The notes under the pieces are model-generated. The model was not told the origin of the DNA. It did not search any database and saw nothing but the letters and a program-made list of their open reading frames with translations. DNA of 64,000 nucleotides from Azolla caroliniana (Eukaryota > Polypodiophyta): positions 186,001-250,000 of the forward strand of contig JBHGNT010000034.1 of NCBI GenBank assembly GCA_043228905.1, written 5' to 3'. Below, piece after piece: positions 45,211-58,890 of the stretch. A program made the position numbers and the translations under genes. Within the stretch, counting starts at the first letter, position 1, and each line of letters starts with the position of its first letter.

Positions 45211-48200
45211 ATGGACGCCATCCGCAAACAAGCGAGTAAGCTGAGGGAGCAGGTGGCCAAGCAGCAACAGGTATATTCATCACTCACAGAGAGAAACAGA
45301 GAGCTGATCTCAACAATAGAAGAAATAAAAAAGAATGCCCTTGATCTCCTGTCTTGTTATCATAGATCCAGGACATCTAGGCTTTAAGGACCACTTGTGA
45401 TGGGATTCTTTCTGATTTGATATAAGTATGTGAAAAGCCAAGTAGATCATGGTAGATTCCATTTCTTGAGAGGGCTATCACCTTCATACATGCTGTGTAA
45501 TGTAACCATCACGCGTAACACTGATCTTGACCCATGAATTAAATAGAACTTGCAAGAGCTGCTCTAATTCTGCTATTCCGTTTCCATTTTACGTGGTTGT
45601 GCATGCGGTTTTCTTTCAAAAAAAGGAAGGAAAAGAAAAGTAAAGAAAAGAAAATAATGTGGTTTGAGGGTAGTTGCATCAAGAATGCAGTAACACTATC
45701 TGGTGTTTGACATTTCAGGCTGTGCTGAAGCAATTTGCGGGTTATGGGGGTTCACAAGGAGCAGATGTCATTCCGGGGGAGACTGAAAGCCAAAGACACC
45801 AGCAGCTGGAAAGGCTGTACATTTCTACCCGATCTGGCAAGGTCTTGTTGTTTTAGAATTGTACTGAATACAGCAAAGGCACCCTGGGATCTACGAGATT
45901 ATTGATTTTCTATCCAAGTTAAAAAAATCTGGTTACCATTTCTCTTAATATTATTTATATGTGCAGCACTTTCAAAAAGACATAGTTAGAGGAACTGAAG
46001 GCTTCATATCTGCTGGCTCGAAACAGCTTGAAGCTTGTACGTTCTTAATATTTATCGATATCTGGTTCTTTCTTCTGTTTATCTATATACTACCAGTAAA
46101 GGAGATGCTGCTTTTGCATGCGTGCCTGAGAACATCATGCAAAAACTTTGATTGACCTACTTGACAGTTGAAATTATGAAACTTTAGTTCTGATCACCTG
46201 AGTATTAACACGTGTCATTATGCTTTCAAAGAAGTACTAGACAAATGAGCAAATGCATATTTCATCTTCTTTTTGCGTGAAGTAGAAGAGGTACATAAAG
46301 GCACTTTCTGCTTCTACAAGCTTGGATGTTTGACTACTTGGAATGGCAGGTACAAAATTAGCTGAAGATTGTTGCAAGTATGGGCTAGAAGGACCAAATC
46401 TTACTGGGGCTCTTGCACGGGCTTCCAATGTCTTTGGAAATGCAGTGCTTCAGATGGAGAAGGAGCGCGAGATACTGCACCGGTCCCTTGGAACTCAGGT
46501 TACTTAAGTTATTAGTTCTTTGTTAATCTAAATTTTTTGCCTTATACAGACTGTGGAGGGAGTCCTGGTGCTGAATCTGAGATCTGAGGCTTACATTTAC
46601 ATTGTTATTCTCTGAGCAGATAAATTTTTATATAGAATGGTTTCAGAAATAGCTTTATAGTCTTTTGACCTGCTATTCACATCACTCCTCCCTGTTTCTA
46701 TTGTCCATTCAATTTCTAGTGAGTGCTATTGAGATATGGGATAATGATTGCTGTTTGGCTTTCTCCCATGAATTGACTTTCAATTTTGCAGTGATTTAGC
46801 ACTGTTTGCTTGCAATATCTTTCAATGATGCTTCAAAATAGTTATTTATTTTATTCATGAACTCTAATCTTCTTCTTCCAGGTTGCAGAGCCTCTGCGTG
46901 CCATGGTAATGGGGGCTCCATTGGAGGATGCACGCCACCTTTGTCAACGGTATGATCGCCTACGTCAGGATGCAGAAAATCAGGTTCTGTATCATCCAAC
47001 AGAAAACTAGTTCTCTTACACAGCATGAGACTAATGGTAAATGATATCGGTGGAAATAGGCAATGGAGGTGTCCCGGAGGAAGTCAAAAGAAGCAGGTGG
47101 AAGTATTGAGAATACCTACAAATTGCAAGCAGCAGAGTCGAAGTTAGCAGAACTTACATCAGCTATGATGACAGTGGGAAAGGAGGCAGCAGCAGCCATG
47201 GTTGCAGTTGAGGCTCAGCAGCAACGCCTTACTCTTCAACGGCTAATTGCTATGGTGGGATTTAGAATTCAAAAATTTGTACGAAATATCAATTTAGAAT
47301 TGCAAAGAATTTTATCCGGGGCCATTGTTCTTGCATCTTGTGACCGGCCACTTAAACCCTTGAAATTTAGAATTCAAACTTTTGTGTTTGTTTGCTTTCA
47401 CTTAAGAAGGTATATAGTGCACCTATATATTTTGGGTTTGTATGTACGTTTATCTATATAGGCACGAAAACGTATTCGTGTGCATAGAAACATTTTCTAT
47501 CTCATTAAACCCTAAACCCTAAACCCTAAACCCTAAACCCTAAACCCATATACCTTATTTCTGTGGTTCTTTGTGTCCATATGTTTGTAACCCCACATTT
47601 TACATTCTGAATATATCTACATTCCTAGAACATATTGACCTGAATTGTTGAATCTGGATAGTTTGGGCTAGAATCACGAAGAGCACTTCTTGTGCACTCC
47701 GTCTCTGATATAGAACACATCATATGTGGCAATATTTACATTTTATTCTCGTGTCGATAATGCAAGTTTACCACGATACCACAATGCTTTTGTGTAGGTT
47801 GAAGCTGAACGATTATATCATCAGCGTACTTCGGAAATTCTTGATCAATTACATGTGCAGGTAGTCTTGAACACAGGTTTTCACATCTGTGCCCTTATGA
47901 CTTAAAAGATCTGAGTGCTTATTATTATTTAATTATTATGTAAGCTATGATCCTTCTTAAATAATGCATGTTGAGGAAAGTTATTATGTTGATGGTTCTG
48001 TCATTTCTATTTTACTAACAATATGCAATCCCAAAATGTTCAGATGGTTGCAGAGCGTCAACGTAGTGAAGTAACTCCATCCATTTCTGCATTACCTGAT
48101 TCATATGTGCCACCTCCTTCCTATGATGAAATCAAATCAAATGGCTTTGATCATACTTCTGCAGCAACTGCAACACAGAAAGCAATGTATTTCTTGGCAG

Positions 48201-49559
48201 AGGTACAACATGCTTGAATACTGTTTCTATAAAGTGATATTGTGGGGTCCATGTTTGCGTTTGCAGAAATCAGAAAGAAAGTATGAGAATTTCTTTCTGG
48301 TTTTAATAAAAGTAGTCCATAACATGTATTATGCTTATTTGACCTCAGAGAGTGATACAAAATTTGTCCAACAGCTTGATGATGTGTGCATTGAAATGCA
48401 GGTCATTCACTCTTTTGAAGGTGAGGCACCTGGAGAGCTGTCTCTAGTGGCTGGTGACTATGTTGTCGTTCGCCAGGTGTGACATTCATTCTCTTCTTAA
48501 TTTTGTAGTTACTGAGGATCAAACTTCATGCGTGAAGGAAATGCATTAGGCAGTTTTTTGTGGCAAAGATTAAGCTTGGCACTGCTAGGTATTGATGCCA
48601 ATGTATGCAATAATTTTTTTATTAAAGTTCAAAAGGCTCTAGTATATTGTAACTCTAGAATGAGTCATGGGCTGATGCTTGCGTTCAGATCTCTAAATCT
48701 TGAAGTTAAGAGATGCCATGCAATTGTACAACTCTACACGCGTGTCTATGATTTGGTATACGTGCCATCTATTTTATAGTGGCAAACCATATACTTGCCA
48801 TCAATTTTATATCTCCTTACTCCACTGTACTTCAGAGCAATTACCTTTATTGTGGTGACAGTTATCTGTTGAATATAAATGTTCTCGATTTGAATATCCT
48901 TCTATGTAACTAGATGCTTGCATTGGATGGTTGTGGTCCCTAGCTTGATTTTGTTGAGTAATTGCATTAGGTCAATAAAGTAAAGGGTGAAGGCTATTTA
49001 TTTCCTGCTGATATCCTTTCTCCCTGCAGCTTCCAAACGTGTATATCCATAATCAATATGCCAGCCCAACTGTGTCCAATTGTGTAGAGAGAGAGAGAGA
49101 GCAAGAGAGGCGAAGGCTATTTATTTCCTGCTGAACATGTACATCCATAATCAATATACCAGCCCCTTCACCTATTTATTTCCTGCTGATATCCTTTCTC
49201 CCTGCAGCTTCCAAACGTGTATATCCATAATCAATATGCCAGCCCAACTGTGTCCAATTGTGTAGAGAGAGAGAGAGAGCAAGAGAGGCGAAGGCTATTT
49301 ATTTCCTGCTGAACATGTACATCCATAATCAATATACCAGCCCCTTCACCTATTTATTTCCTGCTGATATCCTTTCTCCCTGCAGCTTCCAAACGTGTAT
49401 ATCCATAATCAATATGCCAGACCAACTGTGTCCAATTGTGTAGAGAGAGAGAGAGCAAGAGAGGCGAAGGCTATTTATTTCCTGCTGAACATGTACAATC
49501 AATATACCAGCCCAACTATCTCCAACTGTGTATAGAGGGAGGGGGAGGGAGAGGAGAGA

Positions 49560-49591
<32 letters not shown>

Positions 49592-49741
49592 AATGTCTGA
49601 GGGTGATTTGAATAGGTTTCCCCAACTGGGTGGTCTGAAGGAGAATGCAAAGCCAGGTGTGGTTGGTTTCCATCATCACATGTGGAACGACGGCAACGAG
49701 CACCAGCAAGTAAAGTAGTCGAGGCTGGTTCAATTTTGTAA
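45211..49741 (+). CDS. SH3P: SH3 domain-containing BAR-like protein (SH3P family)
   Basis: Ten exons: 45211-45270, 45719-45841, 45967-46036, 46350-46498, 46882-46983, 47060-47254, 47798-47860, 48044-48202, 48402-48476 and 49616-49741, all with GT-AG borders and matching phases, giving 373 residues; I recall Arabidopsis SH3P proteins as similar in length. The start MDAIRKQASKLREQV and the helical, coiled body (about 1-260; EGPNLTGALARASNVFGNAV, EPLRAMVMGAPLEDAR) are the BAR-like part, which binds and bends membranes. The C-terminal SH3 domain (about 308-365) reads IHSFEGEAPGELSLVAGDYV then GWSEGECKARCGWFPSSHVE, split by the last intron. SH3P proteins act in clathrin-linked trafficking, cell-plate formation and autophagosome formation. 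Introns are enlarged by repeats: a telomere-like array in intron 6 and a triplicated block in intron 9. SH3P1, 2 or 3 cannot be told apart here. Confidence 0.93.
47506..47547. repeat. Interstitial telomere repeat (TAAACCC)6
   Basis: Six perfect 7-mers of the Arabidopsis-type plant telomere sequence in intron 6 of the SH3P gene. Perfect register suggests recent origin or repair of a break by telomerase or telomeric sequence. Confidence 0.97.
48986..49520. repeat. 178-bp tandem repeat in SH3P intron 9, three copies
   Basis: The word TGTGTAGAGAGAGAG recurs at 49081, 49259 and 49437. Each copy contains TTTCTCCCTGCAGCTTCC, which resembles a 3' splice site. The copies are nearly identical and the third is shortened at its end. 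Confidence 0.93.
49559..49592. repeat. (ATTG)n microsatellite
   Basis: About eight ATTG units, ending 24 bases before the acceptor of SH3P exon 10. Confidence 0.9.
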
Positions 49742-52464
49742 GGCTTCTTGTGGTGTTACATGGGCTTGCAAAGACGAGGTCATGCCGTATTCACTGTCAT
49801 TCGAAGGAATTGCACTCTTTGCATGTAGGATCCTTTTTTCTATTCCATTGTCAAGTTTGATTGTTGATGGATGCAATGCAATTACAAGGCGCTAATTGCT
49901 TTTTTATCGTGCACACATGATGATTCATGGGTGATCGATGGGGCACATTAGATTTTGGTGGGTGCCACTGCCATTTTATGCTCTTAGCATATCCAATAGC
50001 TAAGACGTGAAAGGGGACAACTATCGCTAATCTTGTATTAGTGTCACATTAACTATGACATCATCTTGAAAAATATAGTATTGTTTCTATGTATTGTTAG
50101 CCGCATTCTTACAATTAAAGAACAGAAGTTTGAGTTAGTATATTCCAGGAGGAAATTAAGATCCAGAAGATGGTTCCAACAGAGCTATATATCTCAAATG
50201 GTTTTGTTTGGTTTGCAGCTTCCTCATGCATGTGTACAAATCTTATTTGATCAGCTATTGTTAGTTGCTGTGCTTATTTGCTTCTAGAGACTGAGCCCTG
50301 GCAACTAAATAATTGTCCATTACTGGTTCCTATCAAATGAATTATCAATACTAGGTATTATGTCAGAATGGTAGGCACTGTATTTATGTTTATGGGCTAA
50401 GGCAAGGTGCCATCCTGTTAGTCAATGCTCGGCATAATTCTTCTCTTTGTTTTAGACTCTTAGGAGAAACAATCAAGTCCCATAAAGATAGGGATGTACA
50501 TTACTGTCAGTGAGATTCCACTCATTATTTTGATGTCAGGTTATGAATGTTCAGTTTTAAAGCGTGCGGCAGCATTTGATATGTTTCTTTGGTGTAAGCA
50601 AGCATTTGGCATGCTATGATTATGGTCAAATTTTGTAGGTTTTACGCATCTAAGTTGTTAAATCATCTCTACTGGTTGATGCGTTAGTATTGATTGTCAT
50701 TCGTTTGATGAGGGGTTGATAAGTACCTCCCATCCCCATTCTATCTGATAACTAGCTCCCTTCTCATTCCGTGTGCAGGATTTTTGTAGTTCCTTGTGAT
50801 GTGTTGGTGGGATTCTTCTTTTGCACTAACAACAATTGAGAAGGCCCTCCTAGTCTTCCCCTCTTACTAGAATCATCTAACCACCAACAATTATCGCTAC
50901 CATTATCGTCCTAGATTAGGTGATTGGTAAATAATCTACCAATGTGCTTATCATATTTGCATTACAATACTTCAAAGGGATGGAAGAAGTCTCTATCAAT
51001 TTGTCTCTAGTTGACAGAAAATATTTCTTATTGATGTGGAATTGAGTTTCAACTTGAGCTTTTCCCCCTAAACAGGAATGGCAAAATCTTTCATATGTTA
51101 TCTATTAGTTATCTTACAAAAGGAAGGTTTACAGGTGCTGAAAACAGGGTATATCGATTAAATGAAGGTTTTCCCTCTTTGGGGATCTCCAAGCCCGCGT
51201 GCAAATAGGGATTATTCATGTGGTTAAAGCAAAACTCCTTTGTATAAAAAAGCTTGAACACACACCAAATCCAAACTTATACAGTTAGAGTGATATTGCA
51301 TTTACAAACTAGCCGTTGTGAGAAGCCATTCCTAAAGTGCAAGGTTGTTTGAATGAGTAATCTCATTTTTAGGTGTCTTTGTCTCTTTTGTACATGTACA
51401 TTTATTCATGTGGCTGAAAGTTAATTCTGTACTGTGTACTTCAATGTAACAATGAAGGAAACTTTTTATGGTTAATTGATGGTATATTTCCAAACTTTTA
51501 ATTGTAAAATCCCTCTACCCAACAATGATATCTCTAAAGCTTAGTCATGATGCTATATAACTAAAGGAGTGTTAGTGGTCAAATGGAATGTATGTTATTT
51601 GGTAATAGGTCAAAAATGTAAAATGATAGGGTACATTTAGTGGGTAGTTGGGTAGGAAGTAAACACACCTTTCAAGCATTTGTAAATTGCCCTTTATGGG
51701 TAAGAATTCCATCATTGCCATGGAAGACTTTCATAGAATACGTCTCATGTTCAACAAGTCTCCGAAGAAGTCAATGGTGCGTGACAAATTAAATTGACAT
51801 CCATGGCATAATTATTTGATTGAAACCATATTCATTCCCTGGTTTTTGGGGACTTCAATGGGCTCCTTGTTCATACATCCCTTTTAATGCATGTAATGTA
51901 CCACCTAAAGTTACATGTTTTCAGATCAAGATTGAAACTCTTAACATTATGTACTCAAAGCAATTCGGAAAGCCCAATGCATTCCTCACCATCCATCACC
52001 CACGCCCCCTTCCTCCAAAAACTTTGGATAGTATGATGAGCATATATAGTCAAGGAATTAAATCAGTCATATTAAAACATCCGTGCAACACATGTGAAGT
52101 GTAGCTCGTAGCATGCACACTCACAAAATTTGCTGAATTTACATCATGTGTCCACGGCCATCCCACCCCCTTCCTCTCTTGTTTTGTTATTCGGTGTTTG
52201 TGTTTGAAATCTGTTCCCATCCTATTTTGGTCATGGAAACCAACCGGGACTTTTAACTGCTTCTGCTGCTACTCCAAACCTTCCAAAGTCTCTTTCGTGT
52301 CAATGGAAGGATCTTAATGATAATCTCATACCCAGAAACTAAAACCTGTCGAAGATGTGAAGCGACACAGGAGACAGAGGAAACAGAGGGAGCGAAGATC
52401 GTCGCCCATCGCCACCTGTTTTTTCATTTTCTCTACCAGAAGTTTCCGATACCGCTTAGGCTTC
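49742..52464. other. Spacer between SH3P and cyclophilin genes
   Basis: The SH3P 3' untranslated region is expected in the first few hundred bases and the cyclophilin promoter in the last few hundred. No other coding frame, RNA gene or clear transposon is seen. Confidence 0.5.
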
Positions 52465-54446
52465 ATGTCTGTTAGCCTCACTTGCTCTCAAGGTCTTCTT
52501 GACATCGAGCTTTTCACAGAAGACGCTCCCAGGTACTACATCTACTTCTCTCCCCCTCCCTCTCAGGTTTGTCCTTCAAAATGTCAGAGCTTTCTAAATC
52601 CATGCATGAAAATGGTCTTATTAATGGAGTCCAACTTGAAACATGAAGGGACAAAGTCCCGCACATAGCGTTAAAGCATTCATTTTGTATGAAAACTTGA
52701 AATCCAAAGATCACAATGATTCTGGTATTCTTCAGATTTCAGTGTCTACAGAGACAACGACATTACATGCAAAGAATTAGAGGATCTCAACATAAACTAG
52801 CTGTGCATCCACACAAGCATTCATTTTGTATGAAAACTTGAAATCTGAAGATCACAACGATCCTGGGAATCTTCAGATTTCAGTGGCTACAGAGACAATG
52901 ACATTCCATTTAACGAAGTAGAGGATCCCGACATAAACTAGATGTGCATCCACACAATGATGGCGCATTTCTAATGACAATCTCTTCATCCTGACAAATT
53001 TTCCTCTCTATTTTTTTGTAGAACTTGCAGAAACTTTATCGAGCTTTGTAAATCTGGCTATTATGATGGCATAACCTTCCATGTAAGTGTTTACTGATGT
53101 TTCTTCCTTCTCATCAAATATTCTGTTTATCGAGATGTTATACATTCAGAAATTCTCAGATATCTGCAAGGATATGATTACAATGCAGTTGTCAATGCCT
53201 ACAACCTGTACATTTTTCCAAATTTTAGGTTTAAATATTTATAAATGCAACATATCTGACAATAGAACTTTGCTCTAAACATTCTATACATACTCTGGTG
53301 TCTTCTCATAATGTAATATTATTTCATGCATATTGTTCACATGTATTGCGAATTATCATTTATAAGGATTATGCCTTTATGTGTATATGTGCATATGTGC
53401 ATATGCATAAATATTTGTACTCATGCATGCAAAAAACAGACTTTGAAGCTTTTATGCATATACGTTTTGTAACACATGATCTGTTGATGCTTATAAATTC
53501 CCACATATTGTGCATTTGCAATTATGAGAATGCCTCTATCCAGATGCACATGCATCTATTTTGGTATTCATGAACAAATACTAGCTCTAAAGTTATGCAC
53601 ATGAACCTAATCATAGGCACTCATTCAGTATAACACTAATTTGTGGATTGGGGTTCTTGGAAAGTCAAAGATTAGGCAGAACCGTATGACATTCTACCAA
53701 ATTTCTATAAATGTGTGGTATTTTGCCAATATTTTCTTGCTGTCTTATTCATGAAGAAGAAGTTTGATCTTTTGGTAACATTACGCTTCTTTGAACACTG
53801 TACGATATACACCCAAAATATGACTTGTTTTGTTGTCATGCTAGCAGAGAATAGTTCCTGGTTTTATGTGCCAAAGTGGTGATCCAACAGGCACAGGGAA
53901 AGGTGGATTCTCCATTTATGGTCCAATTTTTGGGGATGAAATCTCTGCGAGACAGAGTCATGACAGGAAAGGAATCGTGTCTATGGCTAATTCGGGAAGG
54001 AATACCAACTCTTCTCAGTTTTTCATAATATTCAATCCTGTAAGACTAGTTGGCATTGCGGCAATAATGTCTTTGTTTTGTTATAGACTATAAGTATCAT
54101 TTCATTTTTGTTTTTGTTTCAGAGCCCACATTTAGATGGAAAGCACACAATTTTTGGCAAAGTGAAGAGGCATTCACTTCATGTTCTAGACAAAATGCAG
54201 CTTGTCACATTGAAGAAATTTCAGCCAGTCCAACCTGTGAAACTGTAAGTTCTCGAATTGAATAGAGAGGATTTAATTCAGTGTTTTTGTGCAGTTTCCT
54301 TTTCTGTATTTAATGATATGTGGATGTGCAGTTATGTTGCAGAGGTTATTGTTGATCCATGGGAAGGCCAACAACTCCCCTACGGTGCTTCAATCCCTGT
54401 AAAGCCCCTCATAACACCCACGACTTGTACATGTACAATTCAATAA
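52465..54446 (+). CDS. Single-domain cyclophilin (peptidyl-prolyl cis-trans isomerase)
   Basis: Five exons: 52465-52532, 53022-53082, 53848-54039, 54123-54244 and 54332-54446; borders are GT-AG and phases join to 185 residues. It begins [17 protein letters not shown]. The active site reads [22 protein letters not shown], with the catalytic Arg, Phe, Met and Gln of cyclophilin A kept; [15 protein letters not shown] follows. The Trp position that contacts cyclosporin reads His-Leu ([12 protein letters not shown]), so drug binding is probably weak. Enzymes of this fold isomerise prolyl bonds; small relatives such as PPIL3/CYP18-1 act in the spliceosome. The short N-terminus and the VIVDPWEG end resemble PPIL3, but several positions differ, so the subfamily is open. 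The C-terminus after WEG adds about 26 unusual residues and could change if a further intron exists at the GTAAAG near 54400. Confidence 0.88.
52676..52960. repeat. 141-bp tandem duplication in cyclophilin intron 1
   Basis: GCATTCATTTTGTATG starts copies at 52676 and 52817. The copies differ at perhaps one base in ten, so the duplication is older than the 243-bp and SH3P intron repeats. Confidence 0.88.
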
Positions 54447-56246
54447 GTTTTTAGGACCTGGTACTCTTACATTGTTTATTCAGAGGCCAAACACTGTCTT
54501 CTTCTATGTAAACTTTTAACATATATCATAATATGTTTGCTGACATATATTATGGCTTTCAACCCAATGTTGTGAGTTGTGACAATAGTTATGACTTTGG
54601 TAATGGTGTCTGTGTAAAAATTTCCGTGAGAAACAGCTATCCTTGAATGCCGTTGCATTCATGATTGAAAGTCTCAATATTATTTCTAAATTTATGTGGC
54701 TTTACAAACTCTCTTTCACAAAGTATTCAAAGTGATAGCTAGGCAAGATCCTCTTCACAGCTCACCTTACTACAAGAGGTGCATTTATAAGTCTCTGGAA
54801 TTTAAGTAATACTAGCAGCAATTGAATGTACACCATATGTACCAATTATACGTCTTTTAATTGTAATCATTTTAATTCAGAATTATCCAGGGAATTCAGA
54901 CCATTCAAAATAATTGATGCCCTCCTAATTGTACATGTTTTTATCTTCAACTAGATGGAAACAAATCTTGGCCAACAATCTTCTAGCAAGGTTGCCCTTT
55001 CCTCTAACTGCACTGTGAATTTTGCTTACCAAGCTTTATGGAAAAGCTCACTATTCACATCTTGAATAAAAGTATCATGCGTCTTATTCCTTTTTTATTA
55101 TCTATTCCCATTGAATTTCTATGCTCAAAAAGCAATAAAATAAAAAGGTTAGAAATCATTGAGGTAAATTCACTTTGATACTATTTAAAAGGTATAAGTT
55201 GATTTAGGGTTTAGGGTTTGGTTTGAGTTTTTGATGTGCGACAATAAGATGATAGACGATAAACTTTGATGACGGTAAGAGAGAGTGGGAAGGTTTTGAA
55301 CCAACAAGTGACTCAAACATATTGAGTTATTTATTAATGCATCAATACAAATCAAATTGAGACAGAGAATTTAAAAATCAAATGATAAATTTGCTAGTGT
55401 GTGTAATTCCAAACTAGTTTCGCTCTATCAAAGAGCCCTTTAATGGAGGATATTGATTTTGTGAATATAATTTTCAAGTTTTACATCTCTTATATGGGCA
55501 GTCCTACAATTGATTACATTTCCTTTAAAAAATGTTTATAATACATTATTAGGTACCCCTTACAACTTTAAATTCTATTTTTTTAGACATTTAAAAAGGG
55601 TTAAGCATGTCCATTTTTGAGGATCATATATGTGATGTCTCGTATAATCAGACATGTTTTCCGTTTCTTGATTTAATATTAAATTTGTCATTCATACATG
55701 CCACTTTCTTGGTTTGGCCATCTAATCATTCTTGACCATTGTTCTTTGATTAAAGTTGTCTTGAATTGGCGTGGGCAAAGCGAGAAAAGGCAACAAAGGT
55801 AGGTTTCATGATATCTCAAGAATCTTGACAAAGAAATGACTAGATGAAGGAGTGCTAGATAGACTAGTGATAGGTCAAATAGTTTGAGCTAGCTGTTGTT
55901 AATGCAAAGACTTAGGGTTCAACAATGATTGGGGTTTGTTGGAAGATGAAAACGAGGTTACAAAGGGCAAATATGGATAAATGGTCAAACACACTAGTAA
56001 TACTTTAGGTCAAAGCTAGGAGCCCATACATAAAGAAATATCTAATGACATTATCGATCCCAAGCACCCATGTGGAAAGGGAAGTGCATTGACAGAGAAA
56101 ATGAGTGGTACATTTCAGTCACAATATGAGATTCAAGGGTTATGTAATGTGATGTTTTACGATATTTGATGAGGAAGAGAGAAAACTACAAATCAATGAG
56201 TGAGGGAAATTGAAGGGTATGAACATTTTAGTCACAATATGAGATT
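54447..56246. other. Spacer, no gene seen
   Basis: This should start with the cyclophilin 3' untranslated region. No supported coding frame after it. A 2.5-copy plant telomere motif lies at 55203-55220. Confidence 0.5.
55203..55220. repeat. Short interstitial telomere motif
   Basis: TTTAGGGTTTAGGGTTTG, two and a half plant telomere units. Alone this could be chance. Confidence 0.6.
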
Positions 56247-58890
56247 AAAATGTTCATAGCTGCATCGTGTGATATCAGATTTTTGTGTTGAAACATGCGA
56301 ATCCAAGCTAACAACGCTAGCTATAATATGGATTTGAAAAATTATGATTTTGAAACTTAGGTCGAGAGACATGAAGAAAAAAAGCAATTTTGAGGTGGGT
56401 GTAGACAAGAGCGCATAAGTAAATGAAAATGTTCATACCTGGCTCGTGTGATATCAGATTTTTGTGTTCAAACAAATGAATCAAAGCTAACAATGCTAGC
56501 TATGACAAAGAATTGAAAAATCAAGATTTTCAAACTCAGGTCGAGAGACATGAAGAAAAAGCCAAAGTTGAGGAGGGCGTAGACAAGAGCGCGCGAGTAA
56601 ATGAAAATGTTCATACCTAGCTCGTGTGATATCGGATTTTTGTGTTCAAACATGCGAATCGAAGCTACCAATGCTAGCTATGACAGAGAATTGAAAAATC
56701 ATGATTTTGAAACTCAGGTCGAGAGACATGAAGAAAAAAGCAAAGATGAGGAGGGCGTAGACAAGAGCGCGTGAGTAAATGAAAATGTTCATAGCTACAT
56801 CGTGTGATGTCAGATTTTTGTATTGAAACATGCAAATCCAAGCTAACAACGCTAGATATAATATGGATTTGAAAAATTATGATTTTGAAAGTCAAGTCGA
56901 GAGACATGAAGAAAAACCCAAAGTTGAGGAGGGCGTAGGCAAGAGCGTGTGACTACATGAAAATGTTCATACCTGGCTCGTGTGATATCGGATTTTTGTG
57001 TTCAAACATACGAATCGAAGCTAATGACACACTCTATAATATGGAATTAAAAAATAATGATTTTGAAACTTAGGTCGAGAGACATGAAGGAAACATCAAA
57101 GTTGAGGACCGTGTAGACGAGCGTGTGAGTAAATGAAAATGTTCATAGCTGGGTCGTGTGGTATCAGATTTTTGTGTTCAAACATGTGAATCGAAACTAA
57201 TGACACGTTCATAGCTGGCTCGTCTGATATCGAATTTTTGTGTTCGAACCTGCGAATCGAAACTAATGACACTCTATAATATGGAATTAAAAAATAATGA
57301 TTTTGAAACTCAGGTCGAAAGAAATGAAGAAAAAAGCAAAGTTGAGGAGGGCGTAGACAAGAACGTTTGAGTAAATGAAACTGTTCATACATGGCTCGTG
57401 TGATATCCGATTTTTGTGTTCAAACATGCGAATCGAAGCTAATAACAGACTCTATAATATGGAATATAAAATTCATGATTTTGAAACTCAGGTTGAGAGA
57501 CAGGAAGAAAAAAGCAAAGTTAAGGAGTGCGTAGAGAAGAGCGTGTGAGTAAATGAAAATGTTCATACCTGGTTTGTGTGATATCGGATTTTTGTGTTCA
57601 AACATGTGAATCGAAGCTAATGACACACTCTATAATATGGAATAGGAAAATAATGATTTTGAAACTCAGGTCGAGAGATAGGAAGAAAAAAGAAAAGTTG
57701 AGGAGGATGTAGACAAGAGCGTGTGAGTAAAGAAAAATGTTCATAATTGGCCTGTGTGATATTGGATTTTTGTTTTCAAACGTGCGGATGAAAGCTAAGG
57801 ACACACTCTATAATATAGAATTAAAAATTAATGGTTTTGAAACTCAGGTGGAGAGACATGAACAGAAAAACAAAGTTGAGGAGGTCGTAGACAAGAGCCT
57901 GTGAGTAAATGAAAATGTTCATAGCTGGCCTGTGTGATATCAGACTTTTGTGTTCAAATAAGCGAATCGAAGCTAATGACACACTCCATAATATGGAATT
58001 AAAAAATAATGATTTGGAAACCCAAGTCGAGAGACATGAAGAAAAAAGCAAAGTTGAGGAGGGCGTAGACAAGAACGTTTGAGTAAATGAAAATGTTCAT
58101 ACCTGGCTCGTGTGATATCGGATTTTTGTGTTCAAACATGCGAATCGAAGCTAATAACACACTCTATAATATGAAATATAAAAATAATGATTTTAAAACT
58201 TAGGTCGAGAGACATGAACCGAAAAGCAAAGTTGAGGAGGTTGTAGACAAGAGCGTGTGAGTAAATCAAAATGTTCATAGCTGGCCTGTGTGATATCAGA
58301 TTTTTGTGGTCAAACAAGCGAATCGAAGCTAATGACACAGTCTATTATTTTCAATTAAAAAATAATGATTTTGAAACCCAAGTCGAAAGAAATGAAGAAA
58401 GAAGCAAAGTTGAGGAGGGTGTAGACAAGAACGTTTGAGTAAATGAAAATGTTCATACCTGGCTCATGTTATATCGGATTTTTGTGTTCAAACATGAGAA
58501 TTGAAGCTAATAACACACTCTATGATATGGAATTAAAAAATAATGATTTTGAAACCCAAGTCGAGAGACATGAAGAAGAAAACAAAGTTGAAGAGGGCGT
58601 AGACAAGAACGTTTGAGTAAATGAAAATGTTCATACTTGGTTCGTGTGATATCGGATTTGTGTGTTCAAATATGTGAATCGAAGCTAATGACAAACTCTA
58701 TAATATGGAATAGGAAAATTATGAGTTTGAAACTCAGGTTGAGAGACAGGGAGAAAAAAGAAAAGTTGAGGAGGATGTAGACAAGAGCGTGTGAGTAAAG
58801 AAAAATGTTCATAATTTGCTCGTGTGATATCGGATTTTTGTTTTCAAATGTGCGGATCAAAGCTAATGACACACTCTATAATAAAGAATT
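56247..58890. repeat. 178-bp satellite array, left block
   Basis: About fifteen units. Taking the start at TGATATCGGATTTTTGTGTT, units begin at 56270, 56449, 56627, 56805, 56983, 57159, 57225 (shortened), 57401, 57579, 57757, 57935, 58113, 58291, 58469, 58647 and 58825; almost every interval is exactly 178. Units fall into variant types that recur in order. A unit of about 178 bp is a typical plant centromeric or heterochromatic satellite length. Confidence 0.97.

Noticed and set aside
48986-49520. Kinship between the SH3P intron repeat and the satellite because both have a 178-bp period
   Set aside because: The sequences share no words; the equal period is coincidence.
56468-58872. Repeated minus-strand frames of 60-80 codons (MSLAxIRxFEHKNxIS type) in the satellite
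   Set aside because: They repeat with the 178-bp unit, vary without codon bias and exist only because the satellite lacks stops in that frame. Not genes.
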